From positions 1 to 64,000 of the forward strand of contig JAKLKD010000004.1 in the NCBI GenBank assembly GCA_023150845.1: DNA of 64,000 nt, in the 5' to 3' direction. The position numbers and the translations under genes were made by a program. Each line of letters starts with the position of its first letter. Position 1 is the stretch's first letter. Under the pieces are notes generated by a model. That model was not told the origin of the DNA and did no database searches. It saw only the letters and a list, made by a program, of their open reading frames with translations. Source of the DNA: Myxococcota bacterium. GTDB lineage: Bacteria > Myxococcota_A > UBA796 > CAJQPC01. Shown piece after piece: positions 25,136 to 33,017 of the stretch.

Positions 25136-26227
25136 ATGCGAGTTCTCTCCGTCGGACGGGCCTTCCCGCCGAACTACTACGACCAGGAGACGCTCATCGC
25201 CGCCTTCACCCAGCACTGGGCGAGCGCGATGCACAACCAGCGGCGCCTGGAGCAGCTTCACCGGCACGTGCTCGTCGGCGGCCGCCACCTCGCCCTGCCG
25301 ATGGAGGAGTACCTCGGCCTCAACGGCTTCACCGACGCCAACAACCGCTGGATCACCGTGGCCCAAGAGGTCGGCGGCGCCGCGGTGCTCGACGCCTTGG
25401 CCCGTGCTGGGCTGCGCCCGGAGCAGCTCGGCGCCTTCTTCTTCACGACGGTGACCGGCCTCGCGACGCCCTCCATCGACGCCCGGCTCATCAACCGCCT
25501 CGGCCTGCCCGACCACCTCAAGCGGGTGCCGATCTTCGGCCTGGGCTGCGTCGCCGGGGCCGCCGGGGTCGCCCGGGCCGCGGACTATGTGCGCGCCTTC
25601 CCCGACGAGGCCGCCCTCTTGCTGTCCGTCGAGCTCTGCTCCCTCACCATGCAGCGCCAGGACGTGTCGATCCCGAACCTCATCAGCTCCGGGCTCTTTG
25701 GGGACGGGGCGGCCTGCGCCGTCGTCGCCGGGGAGCGCCTCGCCGCGCGGCTCGCCGAGGAGGGCGGGGTCGGGGCCCAGGCCGCGGCGGACGGCCCGCA
25801 GGTGCTCGCCACCCGCTCGGTGTTCTACCCGAACAGCGAGGACGTCATGGGCTTGGACATCTCCGAGCGCGGCTTCCGCATCGTGCTCTCCGCCGGGGTG
25901 CCCGAGGTCGTGAAGGCCCACCTGCGCGGCGACGTGGACCGCTTCTTGGCCAGCCAGGGCCTCAGCCTCCAGGACATCTCCTCCTGGGTCTGCCACCCCG
26001 GCGGGCCCAAGGTGCTCGAGTCCTTTGAGGAGGTCCTGGAGCTCGGCCCCGAGGCCCTGGAGCTCACCTGGCGCTCCTTGCGGGAGGTGGGCAACCTCTC
26101 GTCCTCGTCGGTGCTCATGGTCCTGCGGGACACCATGGAGACGCGGCGCCCCGCCCGGGGGTCCTTGGGCCTGATGATCGCGATGGGGCCGGGCTTCTGC
26201 TCCGAGCTCGTGCTCTTGAGGTGGTGA
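25136..26227 (+). CDS. Type III polyketide synthase (alkylresorcinol/alkylpyrone synthase-like)
   Basis: A 363-residue chalcone-synthase-fold enzyme. The triad is visible: Cys138 in GLGCVAGAAG, His287 in CHPGGPK and Asn320 in VGNLSSSSVL; the family C-terminal GPGFCSELVLL is at the end. Bacterial members extend a fatty acyl starter with malonyl units to make alkylresorcinols, alkylpyrones or alkylquinones. First gene of a five-gene operon (methyltransferase, ACP, fatty acyl-AMP ligase, flavin monooxygenase) whose core resembles srsABC of Streptomyces griseus, which makes phenolic lipids. GGAG precedes the ATG by four bases. Confidence 0.93.
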   Translation: MRVLSVGRAFPPNYYDQETLIAAFTQHWASAMHNQRRLEQLHRHVLVGGRHLALPMEEYLGLNGFTDANNRWITVAQEVGGAAVLDALARAGLRPEQLGAFFFTTVTGLATPSIDARLINRLGLPDHLKRVPIFGLGCVAGAAGVARAADYVRAFPDEAALLLSVELCSLTMQRQDVSIPNLISSGLFGDGAACAVVAGERLAARLAEEGGVGAQAAADGPQVLATRSVFYPNSEDVMGLDISERGFRIVLSAGVPEVVKAHLRGDVDRFLASQGLSLQDISSWVCHPGGPKVLESFEEVLELGPEALELTWRSLREVGNLSSSSVLMVLRDTMETRRPARGSLGLMIAMGPGFCSELVLLRW

Positions 26228-26796
26228 TGGACAGCCGCCTGCTCTACACCCTGCTCGTCGGGCTCATCGCCCTGGAGCGGCTCTATGAGCTGCGCCTGAG
26301 CGCCAAGAACGCCGCCTGGGCCATGGCCCGAGGGGGCGTCGAGCGCGGTCAGGGGCACTACCCGGCGATGGCGGCCTTACACACCGGGGGCCTCATCGCC
26401 GCGCCCGCGGAGGTCTGGCTCCTTGACCGCGCCTTCTCCCCGGCCTTGGGCGCGCTCTGCGGCGTGATCCTCGTGGGCACCATGGCGCTGCGGTACTGGG
26501 CGGTGAGCACCCTAGGCCCACGCTGGAACACCCGGGTCATCGTGGTGCCCGGCCTGGGCCCGGTGACCGAGGGGCCCTACCGGCACCTGCGCCACCCGAA
26601 CTACCTCGCCGTGATCCTTGAGCTAGGCGCTCTGCCGCTCCTGCACGGCGCTTGGATCACCGCCCTGGTCAGCTCGACGCTGAACGCCTGGCTCTTGACG
26701 GTGCGTATCCGGACCGAGGAGGCCGCGCTCAACGAGCTGTGCAATTATGGGGAGCATATGGGCACTAAGCCGAGGCTTGTGCCGGGCAAGGACTAG
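26227..26796 (+). CDS. Isoprenylcysteine carboxyl methyltransferase-family membrane methyltransferase
   Basis: A 189-residue membrane protein with four to five hydrophobic spans. The ATG at 26227 overlaps the PKS stop (TGATG); two GTG codons just upstream are in frame. The conserved C-terminal ICMT/phospholipid-methyltransferase block is present: VTEGPYRHLRHPNYLAVILE (about 114-133), where the RHP-x-Y motif binds S-adenosylmethionine, then an acidic TEEAAL. In type III PKS operons this family (SrsB-like) methylates the lipid-linked phenol; that role is inferred from position. Confidence 0.88.
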   Translation: MDSRLLYTLLVGLIALERLYELRLSAKNAAWAMARGGVERGQGHYPAMAALHTGGLIAAPAEVWLLDRAFSPALGALCGVILVGTMALRYWAVSTLGPRWNTRVIVVPGLGPVTEGPYRHLRHPNYLAVILELGALPLLHGAWITALVSSTLNAWLLTVRIRTEEAALNELCNYGEHMGTKPRLVPGKD

Positions 26797-26799
26797 GCG

Positions 26800-27078
26800 A
26801 TGGACGACGCGGAGAAGGCCCTCGGGCCGGAGATGACGGAGGAGGCGCTCTTGGCGCTCATCGGCGAGATCGCCCAGACGAGGCTGGGATACGCGGGGTC
26901 GCTCACCAACGACACCCGGCTCGTCGAGGCCCTGGCCTTGGACTCGGTCCGCCTGCTCACCCTCGTCGTCGAGCTCGAGAACCGCCTGGAGCTGTGCCTG
27001 GACGAGGGTGACGAGCAAGGCGTCGAGACCGTCGGCGAGCTCATCGCGCTCTTGAGGAGGCGTCGTGCTGAGGCTTGA
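26800..27078 (+). CDS. Acyl carrier protein of the type III PKS operon
   Basis: A 92-residue four-helix carrier protein. The phosphopantetheine-attachment Ser lies in LALDSVRLLTLVVELEN (about 46-62), matching D-S-[LV]. It sits between the methyltransferase (three bases upstream) and the fatty acyl-AMP ligase (14-base overlap). The ligase would load a fatty acid onto it, and it would hand the acyl chain to the type III PKS. An ACP-dependent type III PKS starter supply is known from other phenolic-lipid systems. The C-terminal Arg run is part of the overlap. Confidence 0.85.
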   Translation: MDDAEKALGPEMTEEALLALIGEIAQTRLGYAGSLTNDTRLVEALALDSVRLLTLVVELENRLELCLDEGDEQGVETVGELIALLRRRRAEA

Positions 27079-28849
27079 GGGCGGGCGTGTGGTGGGCATG
27101 CACCCGACGCTGACCGCGACCTTACGCGCGGCGGCGGAGGCGAGCCCTAAAGGGGGGCTGCGGTTCCTCGACCGAAAGGAGCAGGTCACCGCGGTGTCTT
27201 GGGCCGCCGTCCTGGACGGGGCGAGCCGGGTGGCCGCCGGGCTGCACGCCCTGGGGCTCAACCCCGGCGAGCGCGTCGGGCTCATCTTCCCGACGAACCT
27301 CGGCTTCTTTGAGGGCTTCTTCGGGGCGCTCCTCGCGGGCGGGGTGCCGACGCCGCTCTACCCCCCGGCGCGCCTCGGGCGAATGGAGGACTACCACGAC
27401 CGCACGGCGCGGATGCTGCGGGCGGCGGGGGTCAAGTTGGCGCTTCTCGACCCCATGGTGCGACGGGTGATCGGCCCGACCATTCAGCAGGCGCGACCGG
27501 CGCTCGGCGCCTTCACCTTGGACGCGCTGCCCCGGGGCGGCCCGCCCGCGCCGACCCCCAAGGACGACCCCAACGCCTTGGCGATGGTGCAGTTCAGCTC
27601 GGGCACCACCGTCGACCCCAAGCCCGTCGCGCTGACCCACCGGGCGGTGCTCGCCCAGACCGAGGCCATCGGAATTCAGGTGCTCCGCCTCGACCCCACC
27701 GCCCGGGCCGGGGTGAGCTGGCTGCCGCTCTACCACGACATGGGGCTCATCGGCTGCGTCTTCCCGGCCTTGGCCCAGGCCGGGGAGCTGACCCTCATCG
27801 GCCCGGAGCAGTTCTTGGCCCGGCCGGCGCTCTGGCTGCGCGCGCTCTCCCGCGCCCGCGCCGTGGCGTCCCCGGCGCCGAACTTCGCCTACGCCTACTG
27901 CCTCCAGCGCATCACCGACGAGGAGCTCGACGGCGTAGACCTCAGCGCCTGGCGCCTCGCGCTCAACGGCGCCGAGCCCGTCTCCCCGGACACCCTGCGG
28001 GGCTTCTCGACACGCTTCGCCCGCTGGGGCCTGCGCCCCGAGGCGCTCACGCCGGTCTATGGGCTCTCCGAGGCGAGCCTCGCGGTGACCTTCGCCGAGG
28101 TAGACGCCCCCTTCCGGACCCTGCACGTCGACCGGGTGCGGCTCGCCGAGGGCGTGGCCGAGCCCTCCCCCGACGGCGTCGAGCTCGTGAGCGTCGGCCG
28201 CCCCGTCTTCGGCTTTGAGGTGGAGCTGCGCGGCCCCGACGGCCTCGACCCCCTGCCTGAAGGCCGGGTGGGCCGCCTCTTCGTGAGCGGGCCGAGCCTC
28301 ATGCGCGGCTACCTCGACCAGCCTGAGGCCACGGCGCGGGCCCTGGTCGGCGGCTGGTTGGACACCGGGGACCTCGGCTTCTTGTGGGAGGGGGAGCTCT
28401 ACCTCGTCGGCCGGGCGAAGGACGTGCTCATCCTCCGGGGCCGAAACCACCCGCCGCACCCCGTCGAGCAGGCCGTCGACGCGCTGCCGGGGGTGCGGGC
28501 GGGCTGCGCGGCGGCGGTGAGCTTCCGCCCCGAGGGCGCCGACCACGAGCTGCTCCTGCTGTTCATCGAGCGCCGGGCCGACGCCAGCGCTGAAGACCTC
28601 GCCGCCTTGCCCGAGGCCGCGGCCCAGGCGGTGCTCCTCCAGACGAGCCTGCGCCCCGACGAGGTGATCGTGCTCGCCCCCGGCACCCTGCCGCGCACCT
28701 CCTCGGGCAAGATCCGCCGGGCGGAGACCCTGCGCCTGTTCACGGCGGGCCAGCTCTTGCCCCCGGAGGAGGTCGGCGCGCTCAAGATCGCGGGGATGAT
28801 GGCGCGCTCCTGGCTCGCCTTCGCCCGGCTCCGGCTCGAGGGCTCGTGA
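27065..28849 (+). CDS. Fatty acyl-AMP ligase (FAAL)
   Basis: A 594-residue member of the adenylate-forming family. GTG at 27065 follows GAGGAGG by four bases; ATG at 27098 is an alternative. Motifs: VQFSSGTTVDPKPVALTHR (about 176-194, the P-loop), SWLPLYHDMGLIG (about 217-229, typical of FAALs and long-chain FadD enzymes), the acceptor region GWLDTGDLGFLWEGELY and the catalytic Lys in PRTSSGKIRR near 556-565. The YHDMGLIG wording fits FAAL rather than CoA ligase. It would activate a fatty acid as acyl-AMP and load the ACP encoded just upstream. The FAD-enzyme gene overlaps its stop by GTGA. Confidence 0.92.
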   Translation: MLRLEGGRVVGMHPTLTATLRAAAEASPKGGLRFLDRKEQVTAVSWAAVLDGASRVAAGLHALGLNPGERVGLIFPTNLGFFEGFFGALLAGGVPTPLYPPARLGRMEDYHDRTARMLRAAGVKLALLDPMVRRVIGPTIQQARPALGAFTLDALPRGGPPAPTPKDDPNALAMVQFSSGTTVDPKPVALTHRAVLAQTEAIGIQVLRLDPTARAGVSWLPLYHDMGLIGCVFPALAQAGELTLIGPEQFLARPALWLRALSRARAVASPAPNFAYAYCLQRITDEELDGVDLSAWRLALNGAEPVSPDTLRGFSTRFARWGLRPEALTPVYGLSEASLAVTFAEVDAPFRTLHVDRVRLAEGVAEPSPDGVELVSVGRPVFGFEVELRGPDGLDPLPEGRVGRLFVSGPSLMRGYLDQPEATARALVGGWLDTGDLGFLWEGELYLVGRAKDVLILRGRNHPPHPVEQAVDALPGVRAGCAAAVSFRPEGADHELLLLFIERRADASAEDLAALPEAAAQAVLLQTSLRPDEVIVLAPGTLPRTSSGKIRRAETLRLFTAGQLLPPEEVGALKIAGMMARSWLAFARLRLEGS

Positions 28850-29970
28850 GCGCGTCCCGATCGCTGCTCGTCGTCGGCGGCGGCCCGGTGGGCCTCGCGG
28901 CGGCGATCCTGGGCCGGATGGACGGGCACGAGGTCACGCTCATCGAGCGCGGCCGGCCCCCGGTGGACAAGCCCTGCGGCGAGGGCCTCATGCCCAGCGG
29001 CGTGCTGCGCCTCCAGGCGATGGGCGTGACCCTCGACCCCGAGGGCCTGCACCCGTTCATGGGGGTGCGCTACATCGACGGGGAGCGGGAGGCCGGGGCG
29101 CGCTTCACCTTCGGCGAGGGCTACGGCTGCCGCCGCACCTACCTCCAGGCGGCGATGGCGCGGCGGGCGGAGGAGCTCGGCGTGGCGCTGCACTTCGGCC
29201 AAGAGGTCGTCGCCGTCGACGCCGATCAGGGGGAGGTCCGCACCGCCGATGGGCAGACCTTCCGGGCGGAGCTCGTGCTCGCCGCCGACGGCCTGCGCTC
29301 GACGGTACGAAAGCTCCTCCAGCTCGACGGGCCGCCGCCGTCCCGGCCACGGTTCGGGATGCGCCAGCACTACACGATCAAGCCCTGGACCGACGAGGTG
29401 GAGGTGTACTGGTCCGACACCGCCGAGGCCTACGTCACCCCCGTCGGCCCCAACCGTGTAGGCGTGGCGTTTTTGTGGTCCGGCGACGGCGAACGATTCC
29501 CGGGCCTGCTCAGCCGGTTCCCCGCGCTCCAAGAGAGGCTCGGGGACGCGCCGATCGAGAGCCAGGTGCGGGGCACGGGGCCGCTGCAGGTGCGGCCCAA
29601 GGCCGTGCTCAAGGGCAAGGTCGCGCTCATCGGCGACGCGGCGGGCTACTTCGACGCCATCACCGGGGAGGGCCTCACCTTAGGCTTCGCCCAGGCGGCG
29701 ACTGTGCTCAAACACGTCGAGGAGGGCAGGCTCCAAGACTGGCCCAAGAGCCACAGAGGCCTCGTCATTGAGCCTTACCTCATGATTCATCTGCTCTTGT
29801 TCATCGAGCGATACCCGCCCCTGCGCCGCCGGGTGATCGCCGCGCTGTCCAAAGACCCCGAGCTCTTTGAGCAGCTCTTGCAGATCAACGACGGCCTCCT
29901 GCGGCCCCACGAGCTGCCGCCGAAGGCGATCTTACGCCTCGTGTGGCGGGTGCTCTGGGGCGTGGGCTAA
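28846..29970 (+). CDS. FAD-dependent monooxygenase (geranylgeranyl reductase/SrsC-like)
   Basis: A 374-residue flavoprotein. The FAD-binding GGGPVGLAAA motif is at about 9-18, followed by the Glu of LIERGRPP. KPCGEGLMPSG near 42-52 is typical of the FAD hydroxylases and GGR-type enzymes near type III PKS genes. The second FAD motif GDAAGYFDAITGEGL lies near 264-278, and DG is present in LAADGLRS. GTG start overlaps the ligase stop. In the srs pathway a flavoprotein hydroxylates the methylated phenol on its way to a quinone; the same role is inferred here. It could instead reduce double bonds. Confidence 0.9.
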   Translation: MSASRSLLVVGGGPVGLAAAILGRMDGHEVTLIERGRPPVDKPCGEGLMPSGVLRLQAMGVTLDPEGLHPFMGVRYIDGEREAGARFTFGEGYGCRRTYLQAAMARRAEELGVALHFGQEVVAVDADQGEVRTADGQTFRAELVLAADGLRSTVRKLLQLDGPPPSRPRFGMRQHYTIKPWTDEVEVYWSDTAEAYVTPVGPNRVGVAFLWSGDGERFPGLLSRFPALQERLGDAPIESQVRGTGPLQVRPKAVLKGKVALIGDAAGYFDAITGEGLTLGFAQAATVLKHVEEGRLQDWPKSHRGLVIEPYLMIHLLLFIERYPPLRRRVIAALSKDPELFEQLLQINDGLLRPHELPPKAILRLVWRVLWGVG

Positions 29971-30024
29971 ACTCCCCGGCGCCGCGCTCATCCTGAGCGG
30001 TGGTCCAAGGTTGGAGCGTTCGGT

Positions 30025-30342
30025 ATGTCGATCTCAGGTTTAGAGGGTCTGTCCAACGAGGACGTTCATGCACAGCTGAACAAGGGCGCGAAGTTTGTGC
30101 GTTATGGCTACTGCGTCTCCCTGCTCCTCGTCACCTTCCGGCGGGAGTCGGACATCCAGTTTATCCGATACGATCAGAGCGCCTTCCTGCGAGGTCTCCC
30201 CTACACCGGGCTCAGCCTGCTCGTGGGCTGGTGGGGCATCCCATGGGGCCTGATCTACACCCCCTGGGTGATCGGCGTGAACTGCCTCGGCGGCCGCGAC
30301 GTCACCGACGAGGTGCTGGCCGCGGCGCGGGGCGAGGGGTGA
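30025..30342 (+). CDS. Conserved-looking small membrane protein of unknown function
   Basis: A 105-residue protein. TTGGAG lies about eight bases before the ATG. The middle reads GAKFVRYGYCVSLLLVTFRR, then an amphipathic segment, then a hydrophobic Trp/Gly-rich stretch (LLVGWWGIPWGLIYTPWVIG), suggesting one or two membrane segments. The ordered wording and lack of low complexity argue for a real protein, but no named family is recognised. It follows the PKS operon on the same strand after 54 bases and could be its last member; it ends at a hairpin shared with the convergent gene. Confidence 0.65.
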   Translation: MSISGLEGLSNEDVHAQLNKGAKFVRYGYCVSLLLVTFRRESDIQFIRYDQSAFLRGLPYTGLSLLVGWWGIPWGLIYTPWVIGVNCLGGRDVTDEVLAAARGEG

Positions 30343-30358
30343 GGGGGTGAGGGGCTAC

Positions 30359-30394
30359 GCTCAGCCAGCGCGGGTGAACCCATGCTGGCTGAGC
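30359..30394. terminator. Hairpin between convergent genes, possible bidirectional terminator
   Basis: A perfect 11-bp inverted repeat, GCTCAGCCAGC (30359-30369) and GCTGGCTGAGC (30384-30394), with a nested GGGT/ACCC stem inside the loop. It covers the stop codon of the minus-strand retropepsin-like gene and follows the plus-strand gene ending at 30342 by 16 bases. No T-tract on either side. Confidence 0.5.
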
Positions 30395-30765
30395 GGCGGC
30401 CTGAGGAGACACGGGCCCCAGGGGACGCCAGCGTCGCCCTCGGCGAGCATGAGGTGAAACTTCTTGAGAATCTCTAAGCCGATGATGATGTCAGGGGCGT
30501 CCTTCGCGACGTATACCTCTACCTGGTGCTCTTCTCCCGCTAACACAACAGTACCTAAGAACACGTCGCAGCTTAGCGCACCGCCGTTTATTCCTCGAAT
30601 CGGTCGGTTCATCTTGTGATAACCGGGATACGATTGATCAATCATCAAACCTGACGGGATGAGCAGAGCAAACTCCAGGCCTGTATCGACCACCACTTGG
30701 TTCAACGTGAGCGGTTCAGGCTGCTGATCCCAATGAAGCGTGACCTCGTTGAGAAACGCGACCAA
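30361..30765 (-). CDS. Retropepsin-like aspartyl protease-fold protein
   Basis: A 135-residue protein read from TTG 30765 (AAGG eight bases upstream); the frame stays open further upstream, where TTG 30822 just after the preceding stop is an alternative. VVVDTGLEFALLIP at 24-37 is a DTG active-site loop with flanking strands, and DIIIGLEILKKFHL near 89-102 matches the I-I-G-x-x-x-L closing motif of single-domain (clan AA) retropepsins. No signal peptide, so cytoplasmic. These enzymes act as homodimers. It follows the unknown gene and the P-loop ATPase on one strand and has a lower GC content than neighbouring core genes. Confidence 0.7.
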   Translation of the reverse strand: MVAFLNEVTLHWDQQPEPLTLNQVVVDTGLEFALLIPSGLMIDQSYPGYHKMNRPIRGINGGALSCDVFLGTVVLAGEEHQVEVYVAKDAPDIIIGLEILKKFHLMLAEGDAGVPWGPCLLRPPLSQHGFTRAG

Positions 30766-30823
30766 CCCAGACGCCTTGTAATGTACCGGATGCCTGCCCC
30801 GAGGTGCTCCTCGCCTGCTCAAA

Positions 30824-31423
30824 TTACTCAAACCCCACCTCTTCGGACAGCCGCGTGATGTAGACGATCCCCTCATCAAGCTCCTCACGGGCCGCCTGAA
30901 GTGGATGTACGCCACCTTCACCAAGAAACAGTCGATCCGAGCCGATCACAACGCCGAGTGGGGCGCGGGGGTGCGTCTGACGCAGCGCCGGTCGCGCATG
31001 AAGCTGACGCCGAAGCGCCGCGCGGCCCAGAGCCACTTCTTGTTCACTGAGCGCCGGGGAGACAAGCTGCTCCTCCGGGAGCTGCACCCCACCCGCCCAC
31101 GAGCTGAGGTGGGGCGCGGCGGCGAGCAGGGCCTTGCCGCTGTGTACGTCGAGGAGCACCACCAAGGGAGAGCGCAGGTCACCGAACTGAGCGCGGCCTT
31201 CGTCCCATCGCTGGAAGGTGTCAGCGCGCAGAGGCCGAGCGTCGATGACCCGCACGGCGTCGGGCCTCGCGGCGAAGGCGTCGGTGACCACCTCGACGGG
31301 GCGTTCCAGCCGCTCGGCGAGCGCATGGGCGGCGGATTGTGCGTCGAGCTGGCGCGGCACCCGCTGAAGGACCAGCGGCAGGCCCGACCGAACCTGCATC
31401 ACGACGAGGTCGAGGCTGTCCAC
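30824..31423 (-). CDS. Unknown protein encoded between a P-loop ATPase and a retropepsin-like protein
   Basis: A 200-residue protein. Its GTG start shares one base with the ATPase stop (TAGTG), showing coupled translation. Alternating hydrophobic strands (LVVMQVRSGLPLVL; VRVIDARPL; LVVLLDVHSG) and helices suggest an alpha/beta fold. The LVVLLDVHSGKALLAAAPHL segment looks like a Walker-B-type strand, but no Walker A is present. The C-terminal part (PLGVVIGSDRLFLGEGGVHP) could be another strand-loop unit. No family recognised. Context suggests an obligate partner of the upstream ATPase. Confidence 0.65.
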   Translation of the reverse strand: MDSLDLVVMQVRSGLPLVLQRVPRQLDAQSAAHALAERLERPVEVVTDAFAARPDAVRVIDARPLRADTFQRWDEGRAQFGDLRSPLVVLLDVHSGKALLAAAPHLSSWAGGVQLPEEQLVSPALSEQEVALGRAALRRQLHARPALRQTHPRAPLGVVIGSDRLFLGEGGVHPLQAAREELDEGIVYITRLSEEVGFE

Positions 31424-32505
31424 TAAAACACCTTCGGCGCGCCGATGAGGTTCCGGAGGACGGGATGCGGGAGCCAATAACGACGATCGGGGAGGTCATA
31501 CGGCAGAATGGCGTTCTTGCTGATGAGCGAGAGATCCCCCTCGTGGTTCAAGCTCTTCCCCACCAAGGCGACCTTCTTAAGCTCATCGGAAGAGAGCGAC
31601 TGCGCGATGTCTTGGCGAAGCTCATTCAGCCCTTGATTTAGGTTCGCGGCGTTCACTTTGCCCGACTTGGCGGCGGAGAGCACGGCGCTGTGCAGAATCC
31701 GGATCGCGTCTCTTGGTACACCGCCCGATGTGTAAGCGGCCACCTCGCAGCAGCGCGGGAGATCCCAGAAGGCGCCCTCAGCACCCGCCAGGCGCTTCTG
31801 GAGTCCGGCGGCGAGGGTGCCAATGGCGGGCTCGTTGGGTGTCCCGTCGGATTGCTGCACTCCGAAGCAGGGCAGCTCCCATACGTACTCTAGGCGCGGG
31901 TCACGCCGCTCTCGGGGCGTGAGCGTGAACCAAGGATGAGCGCCGACAAAGACGACGGAAGGGAGTTCATCAAGGGGGAGGTTCTGTGCGGCGCCGAAGA
32001 AGGTGGCTTGATCATTTGAGAGGAGGTCAAGGCCATCGATCAGAAGGAGGCCTGGTAGATTGTTACCGCCGCTGAAAAAGTCACGCTCAAACAGAAGGGT
32101 TGAGAGAACACCCTCACCTGTTTGATGTGAAACCGCTGCGGCATTTTCCCGCTCTTCCTCTGACGCGCCGAGCGCAAGCTTGACGGCATCGAGGAGTTGA
32201 CCAACCACATCCTTCGCCGTCCTCAGCTGCTGCGACGGCCTCCCCACCGACACCACCAAGACCTTCGCCACCCCCGACAACCCTTTTGCCCAACGCCGCA
32301 GCTCCGTCGTCTTCCCGACCCCGATCGGCCCATGCAGCACCGCGCGAACCGTCTGTCCTGCGGAGAGCATTAGCTCCATCTGCTCCAGCTTGTCCCACCC
32401 CCGAGCCATACCTTCCCACTCACGATCGACGTACTCTCCGTCATTCGCAGGCAGGGTCGGGTTCAGCCTCTTCAGAGCGTCGATGATTAGCGGGTTGATG
32501 GCCAT
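31423..32505 (-). CDS. P-loop (AAA/STAND-like) ATPase
   Basis: A 360-residue ATPase. Walker A GPIGVGKT at 59-66, Walker B LLLIDGLD at 153-160, then a strand SVVFVGAHPW with a polar end that fits sensor 1. A helical C-terminal domain of about 130 residues follows. The overall plan resembles KAP/STAND-type or Orc/Cdc6-like signalling ATPases more than motor proteins. The ATG at 32505 has no Shine-Dalgarno sequence; a promoter ends six bases before it, so a leaderless mRNA is likely. First gene of the unit with the unknown 200-residue protein and the retropepsin-like protein; possibly a defence or conflict system. Confidence 0.85.
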   Translation of the reverse strand: MAINPLIIDALKRLNPTLPANDGEYVDREWEGMARGWDKLEQMELMLSAGQTVRAVLHGPIGVGKTTELRRWAKGLSGVAKVLVVSVGRPSQQLRTAKDVVGQLLDAVKLALGASEEERENAAAVSHQTGEGVLSTLLFERDFFSGGNNLPGLLLIDGLDLLSNDQATFFGAAQNLPLDELPSVVFVGAHPWFTLTPRERRDPRLEYVWELPCFGVQQSDGTPNEPAIGTLAAGLQKRLAGAEGAFWDLPRCCEVAAYTSGGVPRDAIRILHSAVLSAAKSGKVNAANLNQGLNELRQDIAQSLSSDELKKVALVGKSLNHEGDLSLISKNAILPYDLPDRRYWLPHPVLRNLIGAPKVF

Positions 32506-32511
32506 TGGGGG

Positions 32512-32541
32512 AGTATAAAGCCCGCCCTCCCCCCTGGTCAA
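32512..32541 (-). promoter_or_regulatory. Leaderless-type promoter of the ATPase operon
   Basis: On the minus strand TTGACC (32541-32536), an 18-base spacer and TATACT (32517-32512), or TTATAC with a 17-base spacer, followed by six bases and the ATG at 32505. Both hexamers are close to the sigma70 consensus and no ribosome-binding site fits between. Confidence 0.65.
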
Positions 32542-32556
32542 CTCAGGCCCTCCCGC

Positions 32557-32585
32557 TTGTGCGAATCGCCAAGGGGGTGTACCCT
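32557..32585 (+). promoter_or_regulatory. Candidate leaderless promoter of the gene at 32592
   Basis: TTGTGC, 17 bases, TACCCT, then six bases to the ATG at 32592. Same spacing as the divergent promoter on the other strand; the -10 match is weaker. Confidence 0.35.
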
Positions 32586-32591
32586 CCGGGC

Positions 32592-33017
32592 ATGGACCCA
32601 ACCCTCGAAGACACGCTCCTCAAGCTCCTCCGCGCGCCTGACCGCCGACCGCTCGTGCTCGCCATGTGCGCCTGCGCTCGGCGGCAGCTCGCCGTCGCCG
32701 CCAAGGTGGACGCCCGCAACACCCGGCTCATCGAGACCGCTGAAGGGTGGGCCGCGGGGCGCGTCACGACCGTCGAGGCCCGGGAGGTCGCCTGGTGGGG
32801 TAAACAGGTGCCGGGGAGCCTCTTCCCGATGGCCTGCCTGCGGGTCATCGTCGCCCCCTCGGATGACCGCGAGGCCGCCGTCCGTATGCTCGCGACGCAG
32901 CTCCCGACGGTCGTCGCGATGGCGAAGCGCCCCCAGCCGCACGAGGCCCCGGCCCTCATCGCCGGGACGGTGCAGACCCTCCGCGCCCTCGCCGAGAGCG
33001 CCGCAGCGGCGGTTTAG
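32592..33017 (+). CDS. Hypothetical helical protein
   Basis: A 141-residue protein, probably all-helical. The ATG at 32592 has no clear Shine-Dalgarno sequence but follows promoter-like hexamers; the frame is open upstream to 32505, overlapping the divergent ATPase start. The order of a Cys/Arg helix (LAMCACARRQLAVAA), an acidic segment with a Trp-Ala-Ala-Gly-Arg phrase and a third helix recalls helical Imm5-type immunity proteins, but the match is weak and I do not claim it. The last bases overlap the end of the convergent arsS gene by four. Confidence 0.5.
   Translation: MDPTLEDTLLKLLRAPDRRPLVLAMCACARRQLAVAAKVDARNTRLIETAEGWAAGRVTTVEAREVAWWGKQVPGSLFPMACLRVIVAPSDDREAAVRMLATQLPTVVAMAKRPQPHEAPALIAGTVQTLRALAESAAAAV

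Noticed and set aside
32592..33017. Possible immunity protein (Imm5-like) assignment.
   Set aside because: Only a loose resemblance in helix composition; no toxin gene nearby, so left as hypothetical.
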